Positions 39,533 to 47,884 of a stretch of DNA of 64,000 bases are shown one piece after another (positions within the stretch are counted from its first letter, which is position 1; each line of letters opens with the position of its first letter). Both the position numbers and the translations under genes were made by a program. This stretch comes from Amycolatopsis circi. GTDB lineage: Bacteria > Actinomycetota > Actinomycetes > Mycobacteriales > Pseudonocardiaceae. The notes beneath the pieces were generated by a model. It made no database searches. It was not told where the DNA came from and was given only the letters and a program-made list of their open reading frames with translations. The stretch is taken from positions 59,946 to 123,945 of the forward strand of contig NZ_PQIA01000011.1 in assembly GCF_003385235.1 (NCBI RefSeq). The letters run 5' to 3'.

Positions 39533-40468
39533 ATGATCGAGGCAACAGGTCTCACCAAGCGTTACGGGAACACGCTCGCGGTGAACAACCTGTCGTTCAG
39601 CGTGGCCGCGGGGAAAGTCACCGGATTCCTCGGCCCGAACGGCGCAGGCAAGTCCACCACGATGCGCATGATCCTGGGCTTGGACAACCCCACCGGGGGC
39701 CAGGTCCGGATCGGCGGGAAGCTGTATCACGACCTGAAGGAACCGCTGCGCACGGTCGGCGCGCTGCTCGACGCGAAATGGGTGCACCCCAACCGCTCGG
39801 CCCGCGCGCACCTGCAGTGGATGGCCCGGTCCAATCGCATTCCGGGCAAGCGCGTGGACGAGGTGCTCGACACCGTCGGGCTCACCAGCGTCGCGGGCAA
39901 GCGGGCGGGCGGGTTCTCGCTCGGCATGTCGCAGCGGCTGGGGATCGCCGCCGCGCTGCTGGGCGACCCGGAGGTGCTGCTGTTCGACGAGCCGGTGAAC
40001 GGCCTCGACCCGGAGGGCATCCTCTGGATCCGGAAGTTCATGCAGCGCCTCGCCGCCGACGGCCGGACGGTGTTCGTGTCGAGCCACCTGCTTTCGGAGA
40101 TGGCGCTCACCGCGACCGACCTCGTGGTCATCGGCAAGGGCGAGCTGATCGCGCAGTCCACCACTGAGGAATTCGTGGCGCGGGCCGCGGAGAACACCGT
40201 AAAGGTGCGCTCGCCGCAGCTTCCGGCGCTGCGCCAGCAGCTGATTTCCGCCAGCGCGGAGATCACCGACGCCGGCGAAGCGCTCATCGTGTCCGGAATG
40301 GACAGTGCGAAGATCGGCGAGATCGCCGCTTCGGCGAACCTCGTGCTGCACGAGCTGAGCCCGCAGACCGGCTCGCTCGAACAAGCCTTCATGCAGATCA
40401 CCGGCGACTCCGTCGAGTACCACACGGGGCTCGAGGCAGAGGCGCAGCAGGCCGCGGCCATCCGCTGA
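39533..40468 (+). CDS. ABC-2 transporter ATP-binding protein
   Basis: 311 residues from ATG 39533 (AGGGAGCAGGGG upstream). Walker A GPNGAGKST (34-42), atypical signature FSLGM in place of LSGGQ, Walker B VLLFDEPVNGLDPEG near 155, H-loop SSHLL near 184, then a C-terminal accessory domain (SGMDSAKIGEIAASANLVLH). This is the class that exports or removes antimicrobial peptides. Close relative of the product of 41399-42307, so the ATPase/permease pair was tandemly duplicated. Co-transcribed with the permease at 40497. Confidence 0.92.
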   Translation: MIEATGLTKRYGNTLAVNNLSFSVAAGKVTGFLGPNGAGKSTTMRMILGLDNPTGGQVRIGGKLYHDLKEPLRTVGALLDAKWVHPNRSARAHLQWMARSNRIPGKRVDEVLDTVGLTSVAGKRAGGFSLGMSQRLGIAAALLGDPEVLLFDEPVNGLDPEGILWIRKFMQRLAADGRTVFVSSHLLSEMALTATDLVVIGKGELIAQSTTEEFVARAAENTVKVRSPQLPALRQQLISASAEITDAGEALIVSGMDSAKIGEIAASANLVLHELSPQTGSLEQAFMQITGDSVEYHTGLEAEAQQAAAIR

Positions 40469-40496
40469 CCACACTCTCGTTGGGAAGAGAAAAATC

Positions 40497-41243
40497 ATGA
40501 CTTTGCTCGCGGTCGAACGCATCAAGCTCTTCACCACCCGGTCGCCGTGGTGGTGCGCCCTCATCGCTATCGCTCTCACCGTCGGCTTCGCCGCCCTCAT
40601 GGCGACCGCGCTGCCGAGCGGGGAATCGATCTCGGTCGCCAACACCCAGGCCGGACACCAGTTCGGCATCGCGGTGATCATGGTGCTGGCGGCGCTTTCA
40701 GTGACCACGGAGTACCGCTTCGGCACGATGCGCACCACGTTCCAGGCGGTGCCGCACCGGGGCAGCGTGCTCGTCGCCAAGGCCACCGTCGTCGCGCTGC
40801 TGTCGTTCGTGATCGGCGAGATCGCCGCCTTCGGCGCGTGGGGCCTCGGTTACGTGATCCGTCCGTCGGACTCGGTGGCGCTGCAGACCTCCGCGGACTG
40901 GATCAACGTCGCGGGAGTCGGCGTGGTGTTCGCCTTCGCCGCGGTGATCGCGGTGGCCGTCGGGACCCTGATCCGGCACAGCGCCGGTGCGCTCTCGCTG
41001 CTGCTGATCTACGTGCTGGCGGTGGAAAGCCTCGTGCAGCTGATCCCGACCGTCGGCCCGAAGATCCACCAGTGGATGCCGTTCAACGTCGCGGAGCGCT
41101 TCCTCGGCGGTTCGGCTTCCTCGCGAGGGCCGGGCCTGCCGGACGCGGTGCTGTCGCAGTGGGGCTCGCTGGCCTACTTCGCCGGGGTGGCCGTGGTGCT
41201 GCTGGCCATCGCGATCGGCGTCGCGAAGAAGCGCGACGCGTAA
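40497..41243 (+). CDS. ABC-2 type permease
   Basis: 248 residues, six membrane segments. Conserved N-terminus VERIKLFTTRSPWWCALIAI shared with the permease at 42304, then FRFGTMRTTFQAVP-like RFGTMRTTFQAVPHRGSVLV near 76, and KIHQWMPFNVAERFLGG near 182. Partner of the ATPase at 39533. It has the GAAAGAG-type Shine-Dalgarno GGGAAGAG at the start. The substrate may be a peptide antibiotic or a lipid. Confidence 0.88.
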   Translation: MTLLAVERIKLFTTRSPWWCALIAIALTVGFAALMATALPSGESISVANTQAGHQFGIAVIMVLAALSVTTEYRFGTMRTTFQAVPHRGSVLVAKATVVALLSFVIGEIAAFGAWGLGYVIRPSDSVALQTSADWINVAGVGVVFAFAAVIAVAVGTLIRHSAGALSLLLIYVLAVESLVQLIPTVGPKIHQWMPFNVAERFLGGSASSRGPGLPDAVLSQWGSLAYFAGVAVVLLAIAIGVAKKRDA

Positions 41244-41296
41244 AGACCCACAGGGGAGTTCGGACGAGTCAGGCGGGGGCCGGCGGAGCCGAACAA

Positions 41297-41317
41297 GGGG
41301 AAAAAGGGGAAAAGGGG
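41297..41317 (+). repeat. Short G4-A4/5 tract repeats
   Basis: Three GGGG runs separated by A5 and A4, preceded 18 bp earlier by G5. It lies between the two ABC cassettes just before a terminator. Possible G-quadruplex or unstructured purine spacer; no function claimed. Confidence 0.5.
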
Positions 41318-41321
41318 AACA

Positions 41322-41356
41322 AGATCCGGGTCGCCATTCGGGGGCGGCCCGGATCT
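41322..41356 (+). terminator. Hairpin terminator between the two ABC cassettes
   Basis: AGATCCGGG-T-CGCC pairs with GGCG-G-CCCGGATCT (one mismatch), followed by TTTCC. It should end the first ABC unit. Confidence 0.75.
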
Positions 41357-41398
41357 TTCCGTTTCGGTAGAGTTCGGGTCCACGAGAAGGGGGACGGC

Positions 41399-42307
41399 GT
41401 GCTCGAAGCGACTGGACTCACCAAGTCCTACGGCGACACCGTCGCGGTGCGAGACCTGACATTCACCGCGCGAGCCGGTCGCGTCACCGGGTTCCTCGGT
41501 CCGAACGGGGCGGGCAAATCCACCACGATGCGGCTGCTGCTCGGGCTCGACGCGCCCACCGCGGGCACCGCGCACATCGAGGGCAAGCCGTACCGGCAGC
41601 TGTCCGATCCGCTGCGCACGGTCGGCGCGCTGCTCGACGCGACGTGGCGGCATCCGGGCCGCTCCGCCCGCCAGCACCTGCGATTCCTCGCCGCGACGAA
41701 CGGGCTGCCGGACCGGCGCGCCGACGAGGTGCTGGACCTCGTCGGGCTGTCCGCGGTGGCTCGCAAGCGGGCGGGCACGTTCTCGCTCGGCATGCTGCAG
41801 CGGCTCGGGATCGCGAGCGCGCTGCTCGGCGACCCGCGCGTGCTGCTGTTCGACGAACCGGTGAACGGCCTCGACCCCGAAGGCGTGCACTGGGTGCGCA
41901 AGCTGCTGCACGGGCTCGCCGAGGAAGGCCGCACGGTTTTCGTGTCGAGCCACCTGCTGCCGGAGATGGAGCAGACCGCGCAGGATCTCGTGGTGATCGG
42001 CCGCGGCCAGCTCATCTACCACGGCACCATGGCCGATTTCGTGGCCCGCGCCGGTTCTCGCGGCGTCCGGGTGCGCACGCCGCACGCCGACGAGCTGCGC
42101 AAAGCGCTCACCGAAGCGCGCGCGGTTTTCACCGAGGATTCCGGTGCGTTCCTGGTGTCCGAAATGGACAGTGACGCGATCGGCGAACTGGCTTTCTCCG
42201 CCCGCGCCACGCTGCACGAGCTGAGCCCGCTGGCCGGTTCGCTCGAGCACGCCTACCTCGAATTGACCGGCCAGGCGGCCGAATTCACCAGTGGAGGTGC
42301 GCGGTGA
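41399..42307 (+). CDS. ABC-2 transporter ATP-binding protein, second copy
   Basis: 302 residues from GTG 41399 (AAGGGGG 6 bp upstream). Walker A GPNGAGKST near 34-42, signature FSLGM, Walker B LLFDEPVNGLDPEG, H-loop SSHLL and the C-terminal accessory region MDSDAIGELAFSARATLHEL. It is similar along its whole length to the product of 39533-40468. Coupled by GTGA to the permease at 42304. Two complete transporters behind one two-component system suggest either different substrates or a heteromeric complex. Confidence 0.92.
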   Translation: MLEATGLTKSYGDTVAVRDLTFTARAGRVTGFLGPNGAGKSTTMRLLLGLDAPTAGTAHIEGKPYRQLSDPLRTVGALLDATWRHPGRSARQHLRFLAATNGLPDRRADEVLDLVGLSAVARKRAGTFSLGMLQRLGIASALLGDPRVLLFDEPVNGLDPEGVHWVRKLLHGLAEEGRTVFVSSHLLPEMEQTAQDLVVIGRGQLIYHGTMADFVARAGSRGVRVRTPHADELRKALTEARAVFTEDSGAFLVSEMDSDAIGELAFSARATLHELSPLAGSLEHAYLELTGQAAEFTSGGAR

Positions 42308-43047
42308 ATCTGCTGCGGGCGGAACGGATCAAGCTTTTCAGCACTCGCGCGCCGTGGTGGTGCGCGCTGATCGCGGTGGCCGCGCCGATCGCGTTCACCG
42401 CGTTGTTCCTCGGGCTTTCCGGGGCCGAAATCACCGCGGACGTGAGCAACACTCAGCTCGCCACGAGCACCGGCCGCACGGTCGCGCTGGTGCTGGCGGT
42501 GCTGGCCGCGACCGCCGACTTCAGCTGGGGCACGCTGCGGCTCACCTTTCAGGCGGTGCCGACGCGAACGCCGGCGCTGCTCGCCAAGGGCGCCGTGGTG
42601 TTCGTGGCCTGCGCGGTGCTGGGCCTGCTCGCCGGTGTCGGTTCGTGGGGAATGGCGCACCTCGTGCGGCCGGACGCCGACCTCGGCCTGCACTCCGGAG
42701 CGGACTGGCGGATCGTGTTCGGCCAGCTGCTGACGTTCGCGCTGACCGGTCTGCTCGGTGTCGGCGTCGGGTTGCTGCTGCGCAGTTCCGCGCTGACGCT
42801 GGCGATCGTGCTCGTGTGGACCCAGCTGGTCGAGGGCCTGGTGCTGCTGATTCCCAAGATCGGCAGCGATCTCTACCAGTGGATGCCGTTCTACGCCGCC
42901 TCGCAGTTCGCCGGTGGCGATTTCACCAGGACGACCCTGAAACTGTCACCGCCTTTCGGTCCGTGGGGTTATCTCGCGTATTTCGCAGCGATCAGCGTGG
43001 TGTTGTTCGCCGCGGGCGTGGCGACCGCGAATCGGCGGGACGCCTGA
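42304..43047 (+). CDS. ABC-2 type permease, second copy
   Basis: 247 residues, six membrane segments. N-terminus RAERIKLFSTRAPWWCALIA matches the permease at 40497 closely, as does DLYQWMPFYAASQFAGGDF near 197 and the end TANRRDA (the first copy ends AKKRDA). It starts inside the ATPase stop (GTGA). Part of the duplicated cassette behind the two-component system at 37400-39297. Confidence 0.88.
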   Translation: MNLLRAERIKLFSTRAPWWCALIAVAAPIAFTALFLGLSGAEITADVSNTQLATSTGRTVALVLAVLAATADFSWGTLRLTFQAVPTRTPALLAKGAVVFVACAVLGLLAGVGSWGMAHLVRPDADLGLHSGADWRIVFGQLLTFALTGLLGVGVGLLLRSSALTLAIVLVWTQLVEGLVLLIPKIGSDLYQWMPFYAASQFAGGDFTRTTLKLSPPFGPWGYLAYFAAISVVLFAAGVATANRRDA

Positions 43048-43196
43048 CCTGCACGTGCACATTCCCGATTGCGCGGCGGGCGATCGGATTAAATTCACGT
43101 AAACCGGTGTGGCTTCTCTCACAGGGAGCGGACATACTGTCGGAAAGCCACGGATATTCAAAGCAGAGCCCCGTCTCAGCTCTCCGGAGGTGAACC

Positions 43197-43760
43197 GTGA
43201 CGGTGGACGTTGATCAGGAACTCATTTCCCGCGACGCTGCGGTACCAACCCCCCGGCTCGAGCCGATGCTGGACCTCGAATGGTCCCAGGCGATCGAACT
43301 GCCCCGGTTCGCGCTGCCCGCGACCCGGCCCGCGGAACTGCGCCAGGCGTGGGTGCACCGCGCCCCCGAGGACGCCGTGCTCGGGCTGTACCGGCGGACG
43401 AGCGGAACCGACGAAACGCTGCCCGCGCCGTGGTGGCTGCGCGCGGTCGCGAGCGGACGGCTCGAATCGCGCGAACTCGGCTTCCGCATCGAGGACCGGG
43501 TGGCGCACCTGCTCGGCAAGCGGATGGGCTGGGAATTCGTGCCGTGGGCGGCCGACGGCGAATCCGGGTACTGGGAGTTCATGCCGTCCGAACGCGGCAA
43601 GTCCGGCCATTCCATCCCGACGACCGTGCTGAACACCGACCGGCACGACGGCTGGATCGACGTGCTGCCCGCGCATTCCGGCCACGCTCCGGAGCCGGTG
43701 GCGGTCGCCGGACTCGCCGGTTTGCGCTCCCGGCTCGGGGAGTTCGAAGCGGTCCGCTGA
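43197..43760 (+). CDS. Uncharacterised protein, 187 residues
   Basis: GTG 43197 follows GGAGGTGA at a good distance, so it is well expressed in principle. Mostly soluble and Trp-rich: APWWLRAVASGRLESRELGF, VAHLLGKRMGWEFVPWAADG, GYWEFMPSERGKSGHSIPTT and DGWIDVLPAHSGHAP. No catalytic or membrane motif is recognised. The 149-bp upstream gap contains a CATACT -10-like element and a GTGGCTT/AAGCCAC inverted repeat. It is close to the trmB gene (20 bp) and may share its transcript. Function unknown. Confidence 0.65.
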   Translation: MTVDVDQELISRDAAVPTPRLEPMLDLEWSQAIELPRFALPATRPAELRQAWVHRAPEDAVLGLYRRTSGTDETLPAPWWLRAVASGRLESRELGFRIEDRVAHLLGKRMGWEFVPWAADGESGYWEFMPSERGKSGHSIPTTVLNTDRHDGWIDVLPAHSGHAPEPVAVAGLAGLRSRLGEFEAVR

Positions 43761-43780
43761 CGCGCCCGTATGTTGTCCGG

Positions 43781-44488
43781 GTGGAAAACGAGGACCAGCC
43801 ACGGCTGCGCAGCGTGGTCAGCTACGTCAAACGCGGCGGCCGGATGACCGTCGGCCAGCAGCGCGCCTGGGAAGAACACTGGCCGCGGCTCGGCCGGACG
43901 GTGTCCGAACTGCCCTCCGGGCCGGTCGACTTCACGGCATGGTTCGGCCGGGAAGCGCCGGTCATGCTGGAGATCGGTTCCGGCATGGGCGAGACGACCT
44001 CGCAGCTGGCCGCCGCCGCGCCGGAGCTGAACTATGTCGCGGCCGAGGTGTACGACCCTGGGCTCGGGCAGTTGATGCTGCGCGCGGAGAAGCTCGGCGT
44101 GACAAACCTGCGGCTGATGCACGGCGACGCGGTGGTCCTGCTGACGTCGCATGTCGAGCCGGGCACGCTGTCCGGGGTGCGGCTGTTCTTCCCGGACCCG
44201 TGGCCGAAGAAGCGCCACCACAAGCGGCGGATCGTGCAGCCGGAGTTCGTGGCGCTGATCGCTTCGCGGCTGGAGCCTGGCGGGACGTTCCACATGGCGA
44301 CGGACTGGGAGCACTACGCGGAGCAGATGCTCGAGGTGTGCTCGGCGGAACCCGCGCTGCGGAACCGGTATGCGGACGAGCCTGGCGGCTGGGCGCCGCG
44401 GCCGGAATGGCGGCCGGTGACGAAGTTCGAGCAGCGGGCGGACCGGGAGGGCCGGGTTTCGCACGACTTGATCTTCGAGAAGCGCTGA
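43781..44488 (+). CDS. trmB: tRNA (guanine-N7-)-methyltransferase
   Basis: 235 residues from GTG 43781; a start further upstream is possible because the Shine-Dalgarno is weak. TrmB hallmarks: YVKRGGRMTVGQ near 17, EIGSGMGETTSQLA (SAM motif) near 64, VRLFFPDPWPKKRHHKRR near 135 and TKFEQRADREG in the C-terminus. It methylates G46 of tRNA variable loops using S-adenosylmethionine. The next gene is convergent; between them lie a degenerate palindromic repeat and a strong terminator. Confidence 0.95.
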   Translation: MENEDQPRLRSVVSYVKRGGRMTVGQQRAWEEHWPRLGRTVSELPSGPVDFTAWFGREAPVMLEIGSGMGETTSQLAAAAPELNYVAAEVYDPGLGQLMLRAEKLGVTNLRLMHGDAVVLLTSHVEPGTLSGVRLFFPDPWPKKRHHKRRIVQPEFVALIASRLEPGGTFHMATDWEHYAEQMLEVCSAEPALRNRYADEPGGWAPRPEWRPVTKFEQRADREGRVSHDLIFEKR

Positions 44489-44556
44489 TCTTGGGTTGAA
44501 GCGCCCCAACGCGGTGCGCGAGTCCTGTCCAATCAGTCCGGTAGGCGAGGCCGGAA

Positions 44557-44611
44557 GTCCGTGAGGGGAACCCTGACGGAATCAGATTCCCTCAGGGTGG
44601 CCCTCACGGAC
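44557..44611. repeat. Palindromic intergenic repeat, type A, copy 4 (degenerate)
   Basis: Starts GTCCGTGAGGGGAACCCTGA like type A but has three mismatched arm pairs and an ATTCCC centre as in type B. It lies 68 bp after trmB in a convergent gap. Confidence 0.8.
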
Positions 44612-44640
44612 GGAGTGGGCAAAAGCTGGCTGAACGTGAC

Positions 44641-44682
44641 GAAGGGCCGTTGCCGGGTTCCCATCCCCGGCAACGGCCCTTC
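44641..44682. terminator. Perfect 17-bp-arm terminator
   Basis: GAAGGGCCGTTGCCGGG pairs with CCCGGCAACGGCCCTTC around an 8-nt loop. It lies between convergent trmB and the FtsX-type ABC gene and follows the degenerate palindrome by 29 bp. Confidence 0.85.
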
Positions 44683-44733
44683 GTTCCCTTCACCCCCGGT
44701 GCCGCCCCTCCCCCGACGAGGGGCGGCCGCCAG

Positions 44734-47004
44734 CTATTCGTCGGCCAGTGGTTCCGCCTGCACCCGCTTCAGCGCCGGCGTGCAGACCGACGCGCCGAGC
44801 AGGGCGACCCCGACTCCCAGCACCACCGGCGCGGCGATCCACGGGCTGAACACGACCGACCCCCGTTCCATCGTCGCCATGAACAGTCCTAGTCCGACCA
44901 CGACGCCGGTCACGCCCGCTCCGATGGTCGCCACCAGCGCGGGCAGCGCGGCCTCCATCCGCAGCGCCCGGGACAGCACCCGCACCGGCGTGCCTGCCGC
45001 CATCAGGGCGCCGAACGTCCGGCGGCGGTCCATGACCGAGCCTGCGGTCGCGACGGCGGCGCTGCAGCCAGCAAGAATGCCTGCCGCGATCAGGCCGATC
45101 ACGGTGACCCGGCGCAGGTCGCTGAGCTGCACTTGCTGTCCGTAGAGGTACTGCTCGCGGCTGCCGATTTCCTCCCCGACCGCGTTGGGCACCAGAGCGG
45201 TCCGCACGGTCTCGCGGTTGGCTTCGGCGGTCGGCACGACCAGGGTGACCTGACCCGCTTTGACGCCGGCCGGGACCGCGGACGGGTCGATCACGTATTC
45301 GCCGAAGTTGTTGCGCTTTTCCGGGTGGTAAGTACCCGTGGTGACCGCGCCGAGCGGGGTGCCCGTGCTGTCCTCGCCGCCGTACCGCGCGACTCGCAGG
45401 TTGCTCGTGTCCAGCTGGTACGGCGTGTACAGGCCGACCCCGGGCTTGCAGTCCTGCTGGGTGATCCCGAGCCGGGTCAGCTTGGCCGCATCAGCGCAGG
45501 TCATTACGTACGCGCGCTGCATCGACCGGTAGTTCCCCTCGCCCTGCATCACGTAGACGCTGGCCACCGGGACGACGCGTTCGGACAGTCCGGCCTTCGC
45601 AAGCGTCGTGTTGGTCCGCTCGATCGCCTCGGGAGCCCGGTCCGCGTTGACGTCGACGTACAGCGCCGAGTCCACGTACTGGCGTCCGCCGCCGGCGAGG
45701 GATTCGATCGACGGCAGCAGGGTGAGCGCCATCGACCCGGTGAACACCGCGAGCACGATCCCCGCCGAAGCCCGGTAGGAGCCCTTCGGGTCGTTGCGCA
45801 GCCGACGTCCGGCCAGCAGCGACGACGGCCGCCGCCAGGTCCGCACGAACGTGCCGCCGACCGCCGAGGTCACCCACGGTCCGACCACCATCGCCGAACC
45901 GACCACCAGCAACAGGCCGAACAGCACCAGGTTGCCGCTGCCGCCGCTGCGTGCGCCGAAAACGGTGTAGAAGAAGAACAATCCGGCCGCGGGCAGCGCG
46001 AGCAACCGCCACCAGCGCAACGGTTTCACCGTGTGCCCGCCGCTCGCGAACAGCGGCGTGCGCACCACCCGGCGCAGGCCGAGCACCCCGGCGAGCACGA
46101 CGAGCACCGGGACCACCAGCACCGCGAGCACGGTCAGCCCGACCGGCAGCGCGAAGTCCGACGCCATCCAGGTCCCGCCGTCCCACGGCACGAACGTGGC
46201 CATCCCGCGCAACGCCGGGCTCAGCAGCAGGCCTAGCAGTGCACCGACGCCCGCGGACAATCCGGTTTCGGCGGCGACCATCGCGGTCACCTGGCCCGGG
46301 GTCGCGCCGGCCAAGCGGATCGCGGCGAGCCGTTGTTCGCGGCGGGCGGCGGTGAGCCGGGCCGACGACGCGACGAGCACCAGGCTCGGCACGAGCAGCA
46401 CGATGATGCCGACCCAGGACAAGACCGTCAGCAAACCGTCGGGATGTCCCTGTCCCCCGGGGAAGGCCGAGGCCGGGAACGCGTCCTGGCCGGGCTCGGC
46501 CTTGTGCCCGTACGGACGCATCTCCTGCGTGCTGTGCCCGACGAGCGCGACGAGCTGTTCCGGATACCGCAGCGCCTCGTCGCCGAAGGCCGCGACCGGC
46601 TTGCCGAACCGGTTCCCGAGCTGGTCGGCCGGGGTGGAGTTGAGCAGTTTGCCGAGCGCGGGCGACACGATCGTCTCGCCGGGGCCGGGCAGCTGCGGGA
46701 TGCCCGGGGGCAGTCGCAGCGAGTCGACCGGCCCGGTGACCGCGATGTCCACGCGGGCGACCTGCTTGCCGTCGAAGTAGTCCTTGGATGAGTTGACGAG
46801 CAGGGCGTTCTGCTGACCGGAGTCGTAGCGGCCGCTGCTCTGCCACAGCGCCCGCTGCTCGCGCGCCTGCGTGGCGTACGGCAGGGTCGCCAGCAGCAGG
46901 ACGAGCCCGGTCGCGACGGCGACGCCGACCGCGGTGAGGATCGCCGAGGTGCGGGTCCGCCGATCGCCGCGCAGCACCCGAAGGGCGAGCTGGAACGGGT
47001 TCAT
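44734..47004 (-). CDS. FtsX-type ABC transporter permease
   Basis: 756 residues from ATG 47004, overlapping the ATPase stop by ATGA. An N-terminal membrane helix (AILTAVGVAVATGLVLLLAT) is followed by a large outer domain, an FtsX block (LVASSARLTAARREQRLAAI, RLAGATPGQVTAMVAAE), more membrane helices, a second outer domain with two Cys, and a second FtsX block (VMDRRRTFGALMAAGTPVRV). This is the MacB/BceB-like arrangement of cell-envelope ABC transporters. With its ATPase it would sense or remove antimicrobial compounds or move lipoproteins. The two-component system at 47885 is divergent and likely linked. Confidence 0.9.
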   Translation of the reverse strand: MNPFQLALRVLRGDRRTRTSAILTAVGVAVATGLVLLLATLPYATQAREQRALWQSSGRYDSGQQNALLVNSSKDYFDGKQVARVDIAVTGPVDSLRLPPGIPQLPGPGETIVSPALGKLLNSTPADQLGNRFGKPVAAFGDEALRYPEQLVALVGHSTQEMRPYGHKAEPGQDAFPASAFPGGQGHPDGLLTVLSWVGIIVLLVPSLVLVASSARLTAARREQRLAAIRLAGATPGQVTAMVAAETGLSAGVGALLGLLLSPALRGMATFVPWDGGTWMASDFALPVGLTVLAVLVVPVLVVLAGVLGLRRVVRTPLFASGGHTVKPLRWWRLLALPAAGLFFFYTVFGARSGGSGNLVLFGLLLVVGSAMVVGPWVTSAVGGTFVRTWRRPSSLLAGRRLRNDPKGSYRASAGIVLAVFTGSMALTLLPSIESLAGGGRQYVDSALYVDVNADRAPEAIERTNTTLAKAGLSERVVPVASVYVMQGEGNYRSMQRAYVMTCADAAKLTRLGITQQDCKPGVGLYTPYQLDTSNLRVARYGGEDSTGTPLGAVTTGTYHPEKRNNFGEYVIDPSAVPAGVKAGQVTLVVPTAEANRETVRTALVPNAVGEEIGSREQYLYGQQVQLSDLRRVTVIGLIAAGILAGCSAAVATAGSVMDRRRTFGALMAAGTPVRVLSRALRMEAALPALVATIGAGVTGVVVGLGLFMATMERGSVVFSPWIAAPVVLGVGVALLGASVCTPALKRVQAEPLADE

Positions 47005-47696
47005 GCCGCGAGCCTCGTCGCGATCAGGCCGTCGCGGATCGCCACGGTGCGCGGCATCGATTCGGCGAGTTCCCGGTCGTGGGTCACCACGAGCACCGCG
47101 GCTCCCGATGCCTGCGCGGCGGCCAGCAGCGCGTCCATCGTCTCGCGGCCGGTGCGGGTGTCGAGCGCGCCGGTCGGCTCGTCGGCGAAGATCACCTTCG
47201 GCCGGTGGGTGAGCGCACGGGCGATCGCCACGCGCTGCGCCTCGCCGCCGGAAAGCTCGCCGGGACGGCGCGCTTCCTTGCCGGACAACCCTAGTTTGCC
47301 GAGCCATTCCCGCGCCGCGGCAATCGCTTCGCCACGAGTTCCGCCGGCCAGCAGCGACGGAAGTGCGACATTCTCTTCCGCGGTCAGCTCGGACACGAGC
47401 ATTCCGGACTGGAAGACGAAACCGAATTCGGTGCGCCGCAGTTCGCTGCGCCGCTTTTCGCCGAACTGGTCGATCCGCTGCCCCTGCAACCAGATCTCGC
47501 CGCTGTCTGCCCGCAGGATGCCCGCGAGTACGTGCAGCAGCGAGGTTTTTCCGGATCCGGACGGGCCGACGATGGCGATCGCTTCCCCCGGCTGGACGTC
47601 GATGTCGATTCCGGCCAGTGCGTGCTGTTGCCCGTAGCGCTTCACCAGCCCGCGCCCCGACAACACCGGTCCGGCGCTCCACTGTGGATTCGTCAT
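47001..47696 (-). CDS. ABC transporter ATP-binding protein, LolD/MacB type
   Basis: 231 residues. Walker A GPSGSGKTS near 44-52, Q-loop FVFQSG, signature LSGGEAQR near 148, Walker B VIFADEPTGALD near 167, H-loop VTHD near 205. The LolD/MacB-type stretch LTAEENVALPSLLAGG is present. Its start GTG or ATG at 47696 lies 110 bp from a 26-bp perfect palindrome. It drives the FtsX-type permease encoded downstream. Confidence 0.93.
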   Translation of the reverse strand: MTNPQWSAGPVLSGRGLVKRYGQQHALAGIDIDVQPGEAIAIVGPSGSGKTSLLHVLAGILRADSGEIWLQGQRIDQFGEKRRSELRRTEFGFVFQSGMLVSELTAEENVALPSLLAGGTRGEAIAAAREWLGKLGLSGKEARRPGELSGGEAQRVAIARALTHRPKVIFADEPTGALDTRTGRETMDALLAAAQASGAAVLVVTHDRELAESMPRTVAIRDGLIATRLAA

Positions 47697-47805
47697 CCGC
47701 CAGCTCTCTCCCTGTCTCCGTCATTCGTCTTCGACTGCGACGGAAGGCAGCTTCGCGGATTCGAGCGGGTGTCCACTTCGGGCAGACGGCCGGTAACGGC
47801 GGGGC

Positions 47806-47831
47806 CGCCATCGGCCGATCGGCCGATGGCG
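47806..47831. promoter_or_regulatory. Perfect 26-bp palindrome between ABC and kinase genes
   Basis: The half CGCCATCGGCCGA is repeated in exact reverse complement with no spacer, giving a centre GATC. It lies in the divergent 188-bp region between the ABC ATPase gene (start 47696) and the kinase gene (start 47885), at 54 bp before the latter. Probable regulator binding site for both. Confidence 0.65.
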
Positions 47832-47884
47832 AGAAGACCACGTGGCCAAGGTGCGCGCGGGCGCGAATCATCTACCGTCACGGT

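Noticed and set aside
44641..44682. tRNA or other structured RNA
   Set aside because: It is a simple two-arm hairpin without T-loop, anticodon or conserved bases. No tRNA was found anywhere in the window by eye.
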